From positions 325,657,595 through 325,721,594 of the forward strand of contig JASDDO010000001.1 in NCBI GenBank assembly GCA_030015575.1: 64,000 bases of DNA, in the 5' to 3' direction. Positions within the stretch are counted from its first letter, which is position 1. Each line of letters opens with the position of its first letter. The notes under the pieces were generated by a model. The model worked only from the letters and a program-made list of their open reading frames with translations, was not told the origin of the DNA and did not search any database. The position numbers were made by a program, and so were the translations under genes. The stretch comes from Agapanthus africanus (lineage: Eukaryota > Streptophyta > Magnoliopsida > Asparagales > Amaryllidaceae). Positions 38,817 to 49,782 of this stretch are shown here, one piece after another.

Positions 38817-40336
38817 GTATATCAGTGGTCGCGGACACAACGATACAAGTCAAACAACGTGCGCTAATTAAACGCACATGCACTTGATGCACAAACGCCC
38901 TCGCGACCACGCCACAACCATAACTAGGGTCACAAAACATGAAAAACACCCATCCTAGTACTCACTCGTACTAATTGCGCATTCATAACTCATTAAATAT
39001 TAAATGAATTAGGTTGTAGTTCAATTCAACGTCAAACTTACTTGAAACCCAATTATTCCAAATACCTAGTAAGCCACCATTATCCATTTCAGTTCAAATC
39101 TTGATATTTTAACAATTCTAGTGACCAAAATGCTCAATAAATATCATAATTAACTCACACAAACCATTACTATAATTTTATCTCACCAAATTATATTAAA
39201 TCTAAAAACCTAGTTTACAAAATAGCTTAATTAGAACAATTTAAATGTAAATGTTAGTAAATTTAGCAACTAGATTACCTTTAGCATGCCTTAAGATGAT
39301 AACCAACACTTAGTTAACTTGATTTATTAATCAAAATCCTAACTTGGATTCAAACCCTAATCTTGAATTTTTAAAACTTGCAATTTAAACCATTTAAAAT
39401 ACTTAATTAAGTTTATTCAAAGTATTTAACCAACAATTAAACACTAGGGTTAGGATTATACCTCAAAATCAAGAGATCTAGCATGCAACTTGTCTCCAAA
39501 ATGGTCTCTTGCTTCAAGGATTCAAGAAAGATTTGAACCAGAATAATGGGTGGATATTAAACTATGAGTTAATGAGGTTTTTGTGTGGATTTTTGAGTGA
39601 ATTTTTGAAGAGTTTTGAGTTGAGAATGAGGTGGGAAAAATGGAGAATGGGGGCAGCCATTTTCGGCCAGAGTAAAATATGAAAGGGGAGAGAGAGAGAA
39701 ATGAGTAGATGAGTGTAGAAACATCCTCACCTATTATATGTATTAACCCCCTTTTTAATTTTCTTTTATATTAATTTTTTATAAATAGGAATTGAGATGG
39801 AGAATTGGTGGAAAGAGAGAGGGGCTGCACTAAAAGGATCAGCCACTTGAAGAATTGGGTGTGTGTGAGTGTGTGTAGAAATTTCCATATTAATCACATC
39901 TTTTAAGTCTTTTCAATAATTTCTTTATTTTATTTCATTCTCTAATTTAATTTATCCTAGAAAACTCTAGAAACATGGAGATAATTAGCGAAGAAAAGAG
40001 CATGTTACAAACTAAATTTTGTGTTGTCATGTTTCACTAATGAATGATTAACCCATTCCAAATTGTAATTATCACTAATTTAATGTATAAATGAAAACTT
40101 ATAATATTATTTAAATTAATTAATTTAGGAAAAATATTTAAGTAAACCAATAATTTATATGTGACTAAATAAATAGCAAATACTAGCAATTACATAGTTA
40201 AAATAGGCGTATTTAATTCTATGATTCAAAAGAGTTATATCTTGAATTTTACGGAATACACGATTTATTTACCGATTATCCGAGAATTCACTTAAAAGAT
40301 TTTATTTATTTATTTATTTATTTCTAGCATGTTACA
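36837..40336 (-). repeat. Element F 5' LTR (3.5 kb)
   Basis: On minus it starts TGTAACATGCTAG at 40336 and ends GTCATGACA at 36837. It is the uninterrupted partner of 17413-20269 plus 32015-32723. Near its end it differs from the partner at many C/T and G/A positions; other stretches are much closer. It contains AT and GT/AT microsatellites (38505-38538 and 38782-38816). Confidence 0.94.
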
Positions 40337-40341
40337 TATGC

Positions 40342-41558
40342 CCTAGTGGGCCTTATTGTGTAGTACTGGATTGTATATAATATTTTGGAAGTTTGGGATA
40401 TACACCGATATAATAACAGTCTTGCTCAATATGATAGTATGCAATCTGGTTTGATTCTTTCTTAATATGTGTATATACTTATTTTAGCATATCGCTAATA
40501 CATATTGATTGAGCTCTTAGGATCTTTGCTTAACTACCAGCGTTGTAATGGCATTCACACTAATGGGGACTGCGTAGTCTATAAGAACATCCTTAAGCTT
40601 GTCCCTAGTCGTAGGATTATCGAGACAGGGCATTTATACTCAAGAGTAGACTAGTGTGTACGCTTCTTATCCCCATTAAAAGAGGTGGCCTATCCCGCAG
40701 CCATTGGTATATGGTACCAGAGATGGTATACAGGTCCTCATTGGGTTATGAATTACATTGGACGGACTCGATGGGAACTGCTCGTTGGTATTGTACCTAT
40801 CATTAATTAGCAGTCCCCGGATGACATGAGTGCAGTTTAGTCTATTGACTTGACATCACTATTCTTAGATTACTACCCTGCCATGACTCAAATGAGTCAT
40901 GCAAACAACTAGTGGTTGGGTGTATTCCTGAAGCACTTGGAGGCAGTAGGGGTTAGAAGGAATTCATCTCTTCCAGTATTGGAAGTTGATATCGCGCTAT
41001 GTATGGTTATCCAATACATAAAGTTTTTGGCCAGGGCAAGTGAGAATTACTGGTAGGTACACCAGTAGTTCTTCAGGGTGTATTGGGCTCTACACCGACA
41101 TGATTTATTGCAATATTAAGGGTTTGACGTTTACCACCCCTTAGGCCCGATATGCGATACTTTTAGACGAATAGACCAGACTGTACGGAGATTGTCACGG
41201 ATATGCTCAGAAGGGGTTCGGATGAGTTCACTCGTCGGCCTTCTTTTTGACAGGTACCTGGGTAGCCGTTACATACAGTTAGTGTCACTAACGGACTTGT
41301 GGTTAAACCCACTTCCAGCATACTGTCGAATCTTTAGAGTCCCACATAGAGGGTTTCCCAGGTTCAGGCGTAATGATGTAGTGGCCGCATGGTTTTACGT
41401 GTAGAGTTCCGATCATATACATGTATTGGTTACACGGATGTTGTTCGGACGGATAATACTAGTGGGCTTTGGATTAAGCCGGATTCTAATATTATATTAT
41501 TGGATTATTTTTATCTCTTTGTATTCTTATTTTTTGAAGTATGAATATGGGTATGTAT
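40342..41558 (+). repeat. Element D Copia LTR, second fragment
   Basis: Continues the LTR begun at 17397. It is collinear with A's LTR from 'cctagtgggcc' through the block at 41325-41390, and reaches 'aatattatattattgg' at about 41490. It stops at 41558 where the end of LTR E begins in the opposite orientation. The open frames at 41192-41671 are part of the repeat and are not genes. Confidence 0.85.
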
Positions 41559-42406
41559 TGTTAGGGTTCCTAGTGCCCTGGCCGTCGACAGCGGCCGTTG
41601 CGGAACGGAAAAATTTGGGGTTTAAAAACTTGGCGCTAGAAACAACTACTTTTAATCGAAACCAAACATGAAACTAGCAAGCTACAAAGATGTTCTAGCT
41701 ACTGTGGTAGAATGTTTTACCAAAAGATCCGTGTCCTTCAGACTTCTGTCCAATTCTTTGTCTCCTTCAGATCTGCTCGATCGAGCTTGGCTGCCGGTCC
41801 TCCTCATGTAAGTCGACGTTAGATACCCCACGAGTTGCGGGGAGGCGGAATAGGTAAAACAATCATTTTGTTTTAAACAAACATCGACTAACTTACGGAT
41901 CTTTGCCAAACCTTAACTAACAACATCATAGGAGGGATTAGCTACTATGAATTAAGATTATACCTAATGAACCAAGTCCTTCTTGTTCTCGATGACCACC
42001 TCCTCGTCGGCCTCCTTTTTGTGATAGAAGATCCACCCGAGAGCTACTACTCCAAGCTTGTCCTCTAACTTGAGGTAACTAGGTTACTCAAAGTGCTAAT
42101 CAAAGCAACCTAGGGAATATAGAGTGGGATTATGGATCAATATGTCTTGCTAACCCTTGATCTCAACACATGAGAGGTTAGGCTTAGGGTTTGAAGAGAG
42201 AGAGCTTGAGGAGAGAGAAGGTGAGAGTGAGAAATCCTTTTGGAATAATGAAATCATTGTGAATATATGAGGCATATCATAATATAAAATGAATAACAAA
42301 TAATAATATATCATCATGCTTCAATAACTCACATAGTGATTCATCTCATGAGTCATTTAGATAATAAATGCATCATTAACTCCGTGGATGAATCACACCA
42401 TGACTC
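41559..42406 (-). repeat. Element E: partial Copia LTR, minus strand
   Basis: Minus-strand reading resembles the 3' half of the A/B/C LTR family (for example 'gaaggacacggat' near 41735 and the block shared with 16093-16560). It ends 'aaccctaaca' at 41559. TGTAT at 41554-41558 is a possible target duplication. The rest of E lies beyond element I, which interrupts it at 42407. Confidence 0.72.
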
Positions 42407-42496
42407 TGTTCCCCCAATCAGAGCAAGGCTCTGCTTGAATTTTGAAAATTCAAATTTTGAAGCAACGCTTCAGTTCCCGTGCGCTGCGCGCAACGC

Positions 42497-42651
42497 GACA
42501 CGTGTCTTCGCAGTTGCGCAAGCGCACGGCTGCGCGACACGTGTCTGCGCAGTTGCGCAAGCACAACTGCGCAAGCGCACGGCTGCGCGACACGTGTCTG
42601 CGCAGTTGCGCAAGCGCTGCTGCGCAAGTGCCTCACTGCGCGACACGTGTC
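42497..42651. promoter_or_regulatory. Array of four GACACGTGTC palindromes (G-boxes) in U3
   Basis: Perfect ten-base palindromes start at 42497, 42536, 42589 and 42642 (spacings 39, 53, 53), separated by 'gcgcagttgcgcaagcg' repeats. CACGTG is the plant G-box bound by bZIP and bHLH factors. The placement about 200-340 bp ahead of the TATA box suggests an enhancer. Regulation itself is inferred. Confidence 0.8.
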
Positions 42652-42832
42652 ACACACTGGTGAGTTGCGCAACAACAGAGTGAAGATTTAAGGATATTTT
42701 TCTGTTCTTGTTTAAACAAGAAGACTTCTTCTGTAAAACAGGGGCCTTTGGATCAAAGATCCGACGGTGGGGAAAATTCCCCAAATCACTCAGAAAAGAT
42801 CTTTTTAACAAATTTAACTGATTTTTGAGCAC

Positions 42833-42840
42833 TATAAAAA
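42833..42840 (+). promoter_or_regulatory. TATA box of element I LTR
   Basis: TATAAAAA inside 'gcactataaaaaggacccc'. It places the transcription start near 42865 and defines U3. Confidence 0.8.
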
Positions 42841-43507
42841 GGACCCCAGACCCCATTTCAAAAAGATATAAAGACAATTGGATTAAAAAAAAAAGAAGAA
42901 GAGAACTTCTTGAGAACACAAAGAAGAAGGTAAAAACCTTTGAAATAAGAGAAAATTCTCTTAGGAATAGATCATTGATCTAAAAGACAAGATCAGTGAT
43001 CTTCAAAAAATAAATAAATAAATAAAAATAATAAAAAAAATAGTGCCTTGCACTTGCTGGGGAACCTCTGGTTCTCTGAGATAGAAAGAAAGAAAAGATT
43101 TTCTTTTCTTTCTTTTCTTTGATCTAAATTTAGATCATTAAAAAGTGCTCTGCACTCATTTTCTTGAATCTAAAAGATTCTTGGTGCTTTGCACTATTTG
43201 AAGGGCCAGGCCCAAATCAAAAGACCTAGCAGGCCAAAATAAATTGCAAAGCAATAAAAGGGCTGAGCCCAAATAAAATTGATGCTCTGCATCATTCATA
43301 AAGAACAGAGCTCAAAACAAATTGATGCCCTGCATCTTTTCTGGGCAAAGCCCAAATATAAATAAAAGGAAATGCAAAAGCAATGTTGGACATTTTTTTT
43401 ACTGGACTTAGCCCAATCGTGGCCATAAGTCCTTAAATTAAATTGGCTGAGCAAAATGGCTCTCCTAAATCAATCTACATCCGGTTCAAGGGTACATCTC
43501 CGAACTC

Positions 43508-44175
43508 CTTTGACATCCATCGTTGTAATTCCTCAACGACGTCAAAGAGGTGACGGGTCCCAACGGCTACACACCCAATATCGGACCGAAACGTCCCTAA
43601 ACTAACAACGGACCGAAACGTCCCTAAACTAACATTGGACCGAAACGTCCTTAAACTAATATTAGACCGAAACGTCCCTAAACTAATAACGGACCGAAAC
43701 GTCCCTAAACTAATAACGGACCGAAACGTCCCTAAACTAATATCGGACCGAAACGTCCCTAAACTAATATCGGACCACCACGTCCCGAAACTGGCACAAT
43801 AGAGTCCAAATGCTCTTTTATCGGATCTAAACGGTCCCGTTAAATTGATCTTAGTCTCAAACTGGACTAACGTATCCTTAACAAACGTTTAAGTTGATCT
43901 TAGCCCCAAACACGGCTAACGTATCCTTAAATATTCAAATGGATTATAAAACTCCTAATCAACTCTGGTTCGAGGGTACATCTCCGAGCTCCTCTGATAC
44001 ATGTCGTTGTAATCCTTCAACGACGTCAGAGAGGTGACGAGTCCCAATAGCCATACATTAAATTAATCACTACGTTGAGTTGATCTTAGTCTAAAACAGG
44101 ACTAACGTATCCTTGACGAACGTTTAAGTTGATCTTAGCCGCAACGTGACTAATGCGTCCTTAAACTGAAAACAC
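43508..44175 (+). repeat. Duplicated hairpin-bearing block in LTR R/U5
   Basis: 43486-43572 resembles 43970-44055, and 43845-43935 resembles 44080-44175. The first pair folds as CTTTGAC/GTCAAAG (43508-43514 with 43541-43547) and CTCTGA/TCAGAG (43992-43997 with 44026-44031), each with an inner CGTTG/CAACG pair. The second pair contains TTAGTC...GACTAA and TTAGCC...GGCTAA hairpins. Confidence 0.82.
43580..43795 (+). repeat. 27-bp tandem repeat, eight units, in LTR
   Basis: Unit 'atcggaccgaaacgtccc' plus 'taaactaat'. Eight units occupy exactly 216 bp. Most units contain GGAC-CGAAAC-GTCC, a four-base stem with a six-base loop. The last unit has loop CACCAC with the stem kept. Three related units recur after pol at 54011-54090. 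Confidence 0.93.
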
Positions 44176-44574
44176 CAAACACAAATCTAAGTAAATACGG
44201 ATTTGGACTAATCCACGTCCTACGGGCGACGGCATTACTCAGTCTCCGTATACAATCCACGGGCAAACATAAACAAAATGAACACACACGACATGAAGTG
44301 AAATTCTGGAGAAGGAGAAAGTTGTTACCGCGAGACGGTAGCGTAATTAACTGCAGGGGCTTGCGCCTGCAGGGAAGAGCTTCCTCACAATCAAAAATCC
44401 CTCATCCTGAGGGGGAATCTGACGAAGTCTGCTACATCGGCCGCATCCGTATAAACCTCCGACACACGGCGCCATAAATCAACTTGGCATCTTCGGAGAG
44501 GTAGACGGATAAAACCAAATAGCATCAGGCACGGACGCTAAAGTCCAGGCCGCCGTTCGGAGGGGAACAGATTC

Positions 44575-44592
44575 TGGCACGCCCGGTGGGAC
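44575..44592 (+). promoter_or_regulatory. Primer binding site of element I
   Basis: TGGCACGCCCGGTGGGAC, five bases after the LTR end. It starts TGG, the complement of CCA, as primer sites do. It is not the tRNA-Met type; I did not assign the tRNA. Confidence 0.75.
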
Positions 44593-44654
44593 CTCTTCCT
44601 CTTTCCACTCCACACTTCGTGTGTCGTCTTCGCGAACCAATCGCGGTTCATTAA

Positions 44655-46451
44655 ATGGTTGTCTTCGGATTTCAAGTTACTAAGATTTGGTCTTTTACCT
44701 GGCGCAGAATTCAAGATTCAATGGCCTCTAGCTGTACCAACTGCTCGAAATGCCGCTGCAACGGACACTCCACCTCACCAGGAGGTGTAGCATATGGTCC
44801 CCAAGCGGCTTCCTTCCTTACTCTGCCGGTAGACCAAGTGACCCAAGCCACCACCGGCTTGTTCTTCGGGACTATGATCCCACCTGCAAGCTTTTCTGCA
44901 CCAATACCTGCACCGGAAGTGGGTAAAAAGTCGGTCTTCAACCGGCTCACTGTTCCGACAGCCCCTGTCAACGGGACGCCCGCTACTAAACCGACAGCCT
45001 CCGTTTTCACCAGGCTAGGTCAGAACTATAAAGTGGCCGTCCCAAAGAGGGCAACGGCCGCTGCTTCGGAAATCGTTAAAGCGGCTTCTCCCATCAGAGA
45101 GTCAGTCTTCGCAAGATTGACGGTTCCCACTCCTCCCCCAACTGGTCAAAAGGCATCAGTCTTCGAGAGGCTGACATCGGCAGTTACCCCACACTCAAAC
45201 AGGGGGCAACAAGAAACCATCTCGATTTTCGAGCCAGTCCCAACGGCTCGTCGTGCGTGACGTCGCCATTGGCGACGAGTGAGGAAAGCCGGGGGCAACT
45301 CCCCCTCAGGGATAACTCCACCCGCTCCAATGGTGGAAGTCAACGCTGCTGTTCCAACTGGGAACAACTTTGAACTACTGAGGAGAGTGCGTAAGAACTC
45401 TCCAACCGCTACCTTGAAAAGATCTCCTCCACCTACGGAGAGAGTTCCAGAAAGAAAACAAGAACAGCTCCCTCAACGGCTATCCTCAAAAGTTTACAAG
45501 GTTTGGCGTAGAGTTGAAGACTCCGTGATCGATCCAGACCACTTGCGTCACCAGAAAAAGGCGAAGGTGGAAAATAACAAAAACTGCCCCATTAAACAGC
45601 AAAGGGTGACAGTTGCTAGGATGCCCACTGCAACAGCTCCTTTAACCTCGATGGCCCACAAAAGAAGGAGGCCAGAGAAAGCTCCCGCGTCAGCGGCAAA
45701 GTTTAAAAGCGGTGAACCTAAACGCCCCAAGTCAGGGGGCATAATTGTTCATACGGTTTATATGGCTTCTGGAAAGGAAGAAAGCCGTACTTCTACGGGT
45801 CACCGACCGCTCACCCGATCAGTGACCAAGGCTCAGGAGCAGCAACAAAAGCTCCAGGAGATGATGACCACAATGGCTGCACTCACTGGGCCAAAAGAGA
45901 ACCCTGAGGCGTCCTTAGATGAGCGCCAGGAGGAAGAGACCGACGCCGAGATCCTTCGCCGAGTACTGGAAAAGAGGGACAAAGAGGCTGCTGAACAAGC
46001 GGCCAACATACAGCGGATGGGCCTCCTCTTCCAGGACATGATAGGGATGATGATACAACAAGATCCTCCCGCTGAAGAACCCCTAATCGTCCTTGGAGAT
46101 GATAAGGGAGATACATTAAATCCGCAGCCCGCTCTATTGACAGCTAAAGAGGATACAATCTCTAAGACTGATCTGGACGAATACATAGCCCAGCAAATAA
46201 AGGTTCATCATGCGGCCGAAGCAGCCGGCCACGTCGTAAAAACGGGGCGACCATATCCAGGCTGGTATGACCAAATCAAGTACCCGCCGGGCTACACAAT
46301 TCCCAAGTTTCATGTCTACAAAGGGACTGGCAATCCCCATCAGCATGTCGCCCAGTTCAGGGCGCTTTGCGGTAACACCGGCGGCGATGACAAGCTTTTG
46401 CTCCGCCAGTTTGTCGGAAGTCTATCAGATGGCGTTCGAGTGGTACTCTGA
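44655..46451 (+). pseudogene. Element I gag, N-terminal part (one in-frame stop, then frameshift)
   Basis: The first ATG after the PBS is at 44655; a second at 44721 begins MASSCTNCSKCRC and may be the true start. The segment holds four S-V-F-x-R-L repeats (SVFNRLTVP, SVFTRLG, SVFARLTVP, SVFERLTSA), typical of Tat gag. TGA at 45258 interrupts the frame, which stays open to 46451. A basic region, a coiled stretch rich in E/K/Q (about 45830-46010) and then the gag core (YPPGYTIPKFHVYKGTGNP, near 46280) follow. The core changes frame near 46435, so the product is split. Confidence 0.88.
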
Positions 46452-49400
46452 ACTCCCTAATGATTCTATTAAAACCTTCGCGGAGATGGAGCTGCTGTTT
46501 ACCCAACGCTTTGCAAGTGCCAGTGAACGTACCCCGATGACGGCACTGATTAACGCTAGGGTAAAACCCGGCGAGACATGGGTTCAGTACGCTATACGGT
46601 GGCGTAATCTATGGTCAAAGTGTGAGCAGCGCATAGAAGAAGCCCCTGCGGTGGGAATGTTTGTTGGAACTCTTGATCCACAAGCAACCATCTCACAGTT
46701 TATGATGTTTTTCAAGCCGACTTCCTTCCAGGCTTTGATTGACAAACTGGCGCAGATGGACCAGATGGGCCATAAACCCCCTCTCCCAAAACCGGATTCC
46801 CGAACTGACAAAGGGAAGGGAAAAGCGATCATTATCGCTAATGCTCAACAACAACCGAACGACTTGAAGCCGGTTGCTCGTCCAAACAATATGCGCCCTT
46901 ACGTACCCCTCGAAGATAGGATGGGACGTCCTTATTCCTTTCCCCGCGATAAAACGAAGAGGTTATTCGAGCTGGCATTACGCAACAGACTCATAAATCT
47001 GCCAGATCCAAAACGTCCGTTGCAACCAAGTGACGTCAATGAACCTAATTACTGCCCCTATCATCGAGTACTAGGCCATCCGATTGAGGACTGCTACGTT
47101 TTCAAAAATTGGCTTGAAAACCAGTATAGACAGGGAAAATTTGCGTTATCTGACAAATGGAAGGTGAATCCCCCGCAGCCCCACACCTCTAAAGGGACGA
47201 ATAGGCCGGGGCCAACATGCTCTGTCATTGAAGAAACTCCGTGGGAAGTTGTATTATCTTCAAAGACGAAGAGAATGCTAAATGATCTTCGGACATGTCC
47301 GGCGATCAAGTGGAAGAGCCCATTGGAACCGCAGGTCGTTGAGGGGATATTAAAGCCACGTCCAACTCCAAAGACCAATGATGGGGGTTCAAGCACTAGT
47401 AGCCAGTCGTCAAAGTCTTCGAAGAAAAAGAAGAAGGCCAAGAAACCGGTGAAGCCTAACGATAGGCGCACGGACTTGCAAAAGCAAATTGACGCGCTGG
47501 AAGAGTACAACCAGAAGGCGCGGACTCCTGTCACATTGCAAGAGTTCCTCAACCACGTCTTCCAAGCAGAAGATGAGGGAGGTAGTTCGTCAAATGAATC
47601 TGAAGAACATGTAGCAAGTGGCCATGTGATTTCCCATTTGTCCACAAGCGATGAGGAGACTCCTCGCGCTGAAAAGCTGGGGGCAGAGCCTGCACTAAAA
47701 ATTCTGGAGCCGTCAGATGAAGTGATTGATGCATTCCTAAATCAGGCGTTCTTAAAGGGCAAAGCTGATCGGGATAACGAAGCGGTTATATTCGAAAAGG
47801 CCAAACGCCAGCGCCTTGGCGAAAGGATTGCGGTACTCCCGCTAGAACAAAATACACCCACCACAGATAAAATCAAGTTCAAGATAAAGAAGAGATTCGC
47901 TAAGGCTGTGTCAATGGGTATAAAGCTACCACCCTCCGAGAAAAACATTACGGGTGAAATGGAAAACCACCCCTCCTATTGCTTGTACCATCGGAAGGTG
48001 TCGCATCCCACCGAAGAGTGCAAAGCTTTCGGTAAGTGGTGGCAAGGATATGTTACTCACCGGCAACAGTTTAAGCGGGAAAAGCGCAAAGCCCGCCGAG
48101 AGCAGAACGGAATAAACGAAGTGCTTGATAAAACTGGCAATGGTTGTTGCATGATTGACGCCGGGGAATCACAAGTACCTGTATTCGGGAGCGATTCTGA
48201 TGAGGAGCTAGAGCTTGGCCCCCTCTTTAAAGAATCCACTTCGGGAAAAGAAGAAGGACCAAAGGCTTGCGAGAATATACAGCTACGCAACCGGACGTTA
48301 CCCGAAAAGAATCTCGGACCCTTAAACAAGAAAGACAAAGGAAAAGAGAATGCCTCTGAAGACATCGCCCTGGATGATCGAGTTGCGGAAAAGTTAACCG
48401 CCAAGAACCCACCAAAGAGGAATAAAGTGGATTACAATGTCCTGGCGCATCTGAGGAAGCTACCCTCACAACTCAGCATTCTCGATGCCCTGTTGCTATC
48501 AAAAGAGGCGAGGGATTCTTTGATTAAAGCCTTACAAGAACCAGAACAATTCCAAGCATGCCTGGCCGAGGAAAAGATGAAGGATGAGTTGGAGGAAGTT
48601 CACACGGCTGATGTTACTTTTGGCGATGAGGGCCTTCTACTTGGGACTTGCGAACACAATCGCCCTCTCTATGTTTCGGGATACTGCCATGATATAAAGA
48701 TAGGCAAAATTCTGATCGATAACGGGTCGTCTGTTAACCTACTCAACGTGCGGGTGTTGAAGGAGATCTGCATGAGCGTCCAGCACCTTGCTCGGGACAA
48801 GATCACCATATCCGGGTTCGACTCCCAATCGTCAAAGACTCTTGGATCTGTGATACTGACGCTACGTTTCGGATTACTCGTCACGGACATTAAGTTCCAC
48901 GTCATAGATGCCAAGACATGCTACAATGCTTTGCTCGGCCGACCATGGTTACACGAGTACAACATCATCCCTTCTACACAACATCAGTGTATGAAGTATT
49001 TTAAGGATGGTTTCGAGTATACCGTGACGGGAGAACTGAACCCGTTCTCTATGAACGAGGTCCGCAAATACGAAGATGCCAAATACTTCTTGCCGGATTT
49101 CGAAGACACGGAGAAGTGTCACAAGCCGGAAAATAAAACTAACGCCACCATCCCTGTCTTCGGCAGTGATACCGAGGAAGAAGAGGAGATCGTTTATTCG
49201 GGTCCGCCCCAACATAACAAGCCAGGACCGTCCACTCCTACATTGGTCTTTGGTAGTGATTCGGAAGATGAGGTCCATGTAGTATTCTCCGCTCGGCCTT
49301 CAATACGGGCTTCCGCTGATGAAGAGCGAAGTCTGCAGATAACCATGATACCGCTTGAACATTACAAAGAACTAGATGCACTCAACACCAACAGCGTAGA

Positions 49401-49782
49401 AGAATTGCAGACATTTTATATCCCTCCCAGGCGAGAAAACGAGAAGGCAATCCTATTCTACCGTTCTGAAGAAAACAAGGTGGAAAAAGAAGTTTGGCAT
49501 GGCGTGGATCCCACGCTCGACAGGCTTCAGCCTATCCGTCTTCCCAGATATTATACCGAAGGTTTGAAGAAACTGCTGAAACGCCAGGGGATATCCTTCA
49601 GACAGACCGTTAGAGAGGCTAAATTCTATGACAGGGTCTGGAATGTTCCCGGGACCCAACGCAAACTGCCTAACGGGAGAATGGAAACAAAAGGGCTTGG
49701 GTACATCCGGCTAAAGAAACAAGCGCTAGTAAATAGCTGTTATGTTATGTATGACTTCGATGAAGATGCGGACGCTCAATAG
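46435..49782 (+). pseudogene. Element I gag C-terminal part and aspartic protease
   Basis: The gag core continues in the new frame (AFEWYSELPNDSIKTFAEME, about 46435-46500). Two zinc-knuckle-like modules follow: NYCPYHRVLGHPIEDC near 47045 and SYCLYHRKVSHPTEEC near 47970. The protease lies at about 48610-48960, with ILIDNGSSVNLL as the D-x-G-S active site and ALLGRPWLHEYNIIPS as the flap-distal part. Acidic linkers repeat V-F-G-S-D (near 48180, 49157 and 49250). The frame ends at TAG 49780, but the same frame is open beyond. Gag packages the RNA; the protease would cut the polyprotein. Confidence 0.9.

Larger units (their letters stand above)
17413..40336 (-). mobile_element. Element F: Tekay-like chromovirus, minus strand, hosting element G
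   Basis: The 3' LTR is on the left (17413-20269 continued at 32015-32723) and the 5' LTR on the right (36837-40336). On the minus strand each LTR begins TGTAAC and ends with GACA or a close variant. TATGC is duplicated at 17408-17412 and 40337-40341. A tRNA-iMet PBS, remnants of gag, RT, RNase H, integrase and chromodomain, and a purine tract are in the correct order. Without G the element is about 11.2 kb. The chromodomain end and long LTRs suggest the Tekay (Del) lineage of chromoviruses. Confidence 0.93.
42407..44569 (+). repeat. Element I 5' LTR (2.16 kb)
   Basis: Boundaries are set by the terminal inverted octamer TGTTCCCC...GGGGAACA. U3 is about 450 bp, with GC-rich repeats and G-boxes ahead of a TATA box at 42833. 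R/U5 is long (about 1.7 kb) and rich in short hairpins and tandem repeats. The 3' partner is not in the window, so the borders rest on the inverted ends and the PBS position. Open frames at 42336-42691 are by-products of the GC-rich repeats. Confidence 0.82.

Noticed and set aside
42336..42691. Overlapping frames in several phases in U3, rich in Arg, Cys and Ala
   Set aside because: By-products of GC-rich tandem repeats with G-boxes.
43580..43795. CRISPR-like array
   Set aside because: Eight directly adjacent 27-bp units without spacers in a plant retrotransposon LTR; no cas genes.
46425..46445. Programmed gag frameshift
   Set aside because: The change falls inside the gag core, not between gag and pol, and no slippery heptamer is evident.
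44711..49659. Many antisense frames across gag-pol
   Set aside because: Shadows of the real plus-strand coding; codon pattern and domains support only the plus frame.
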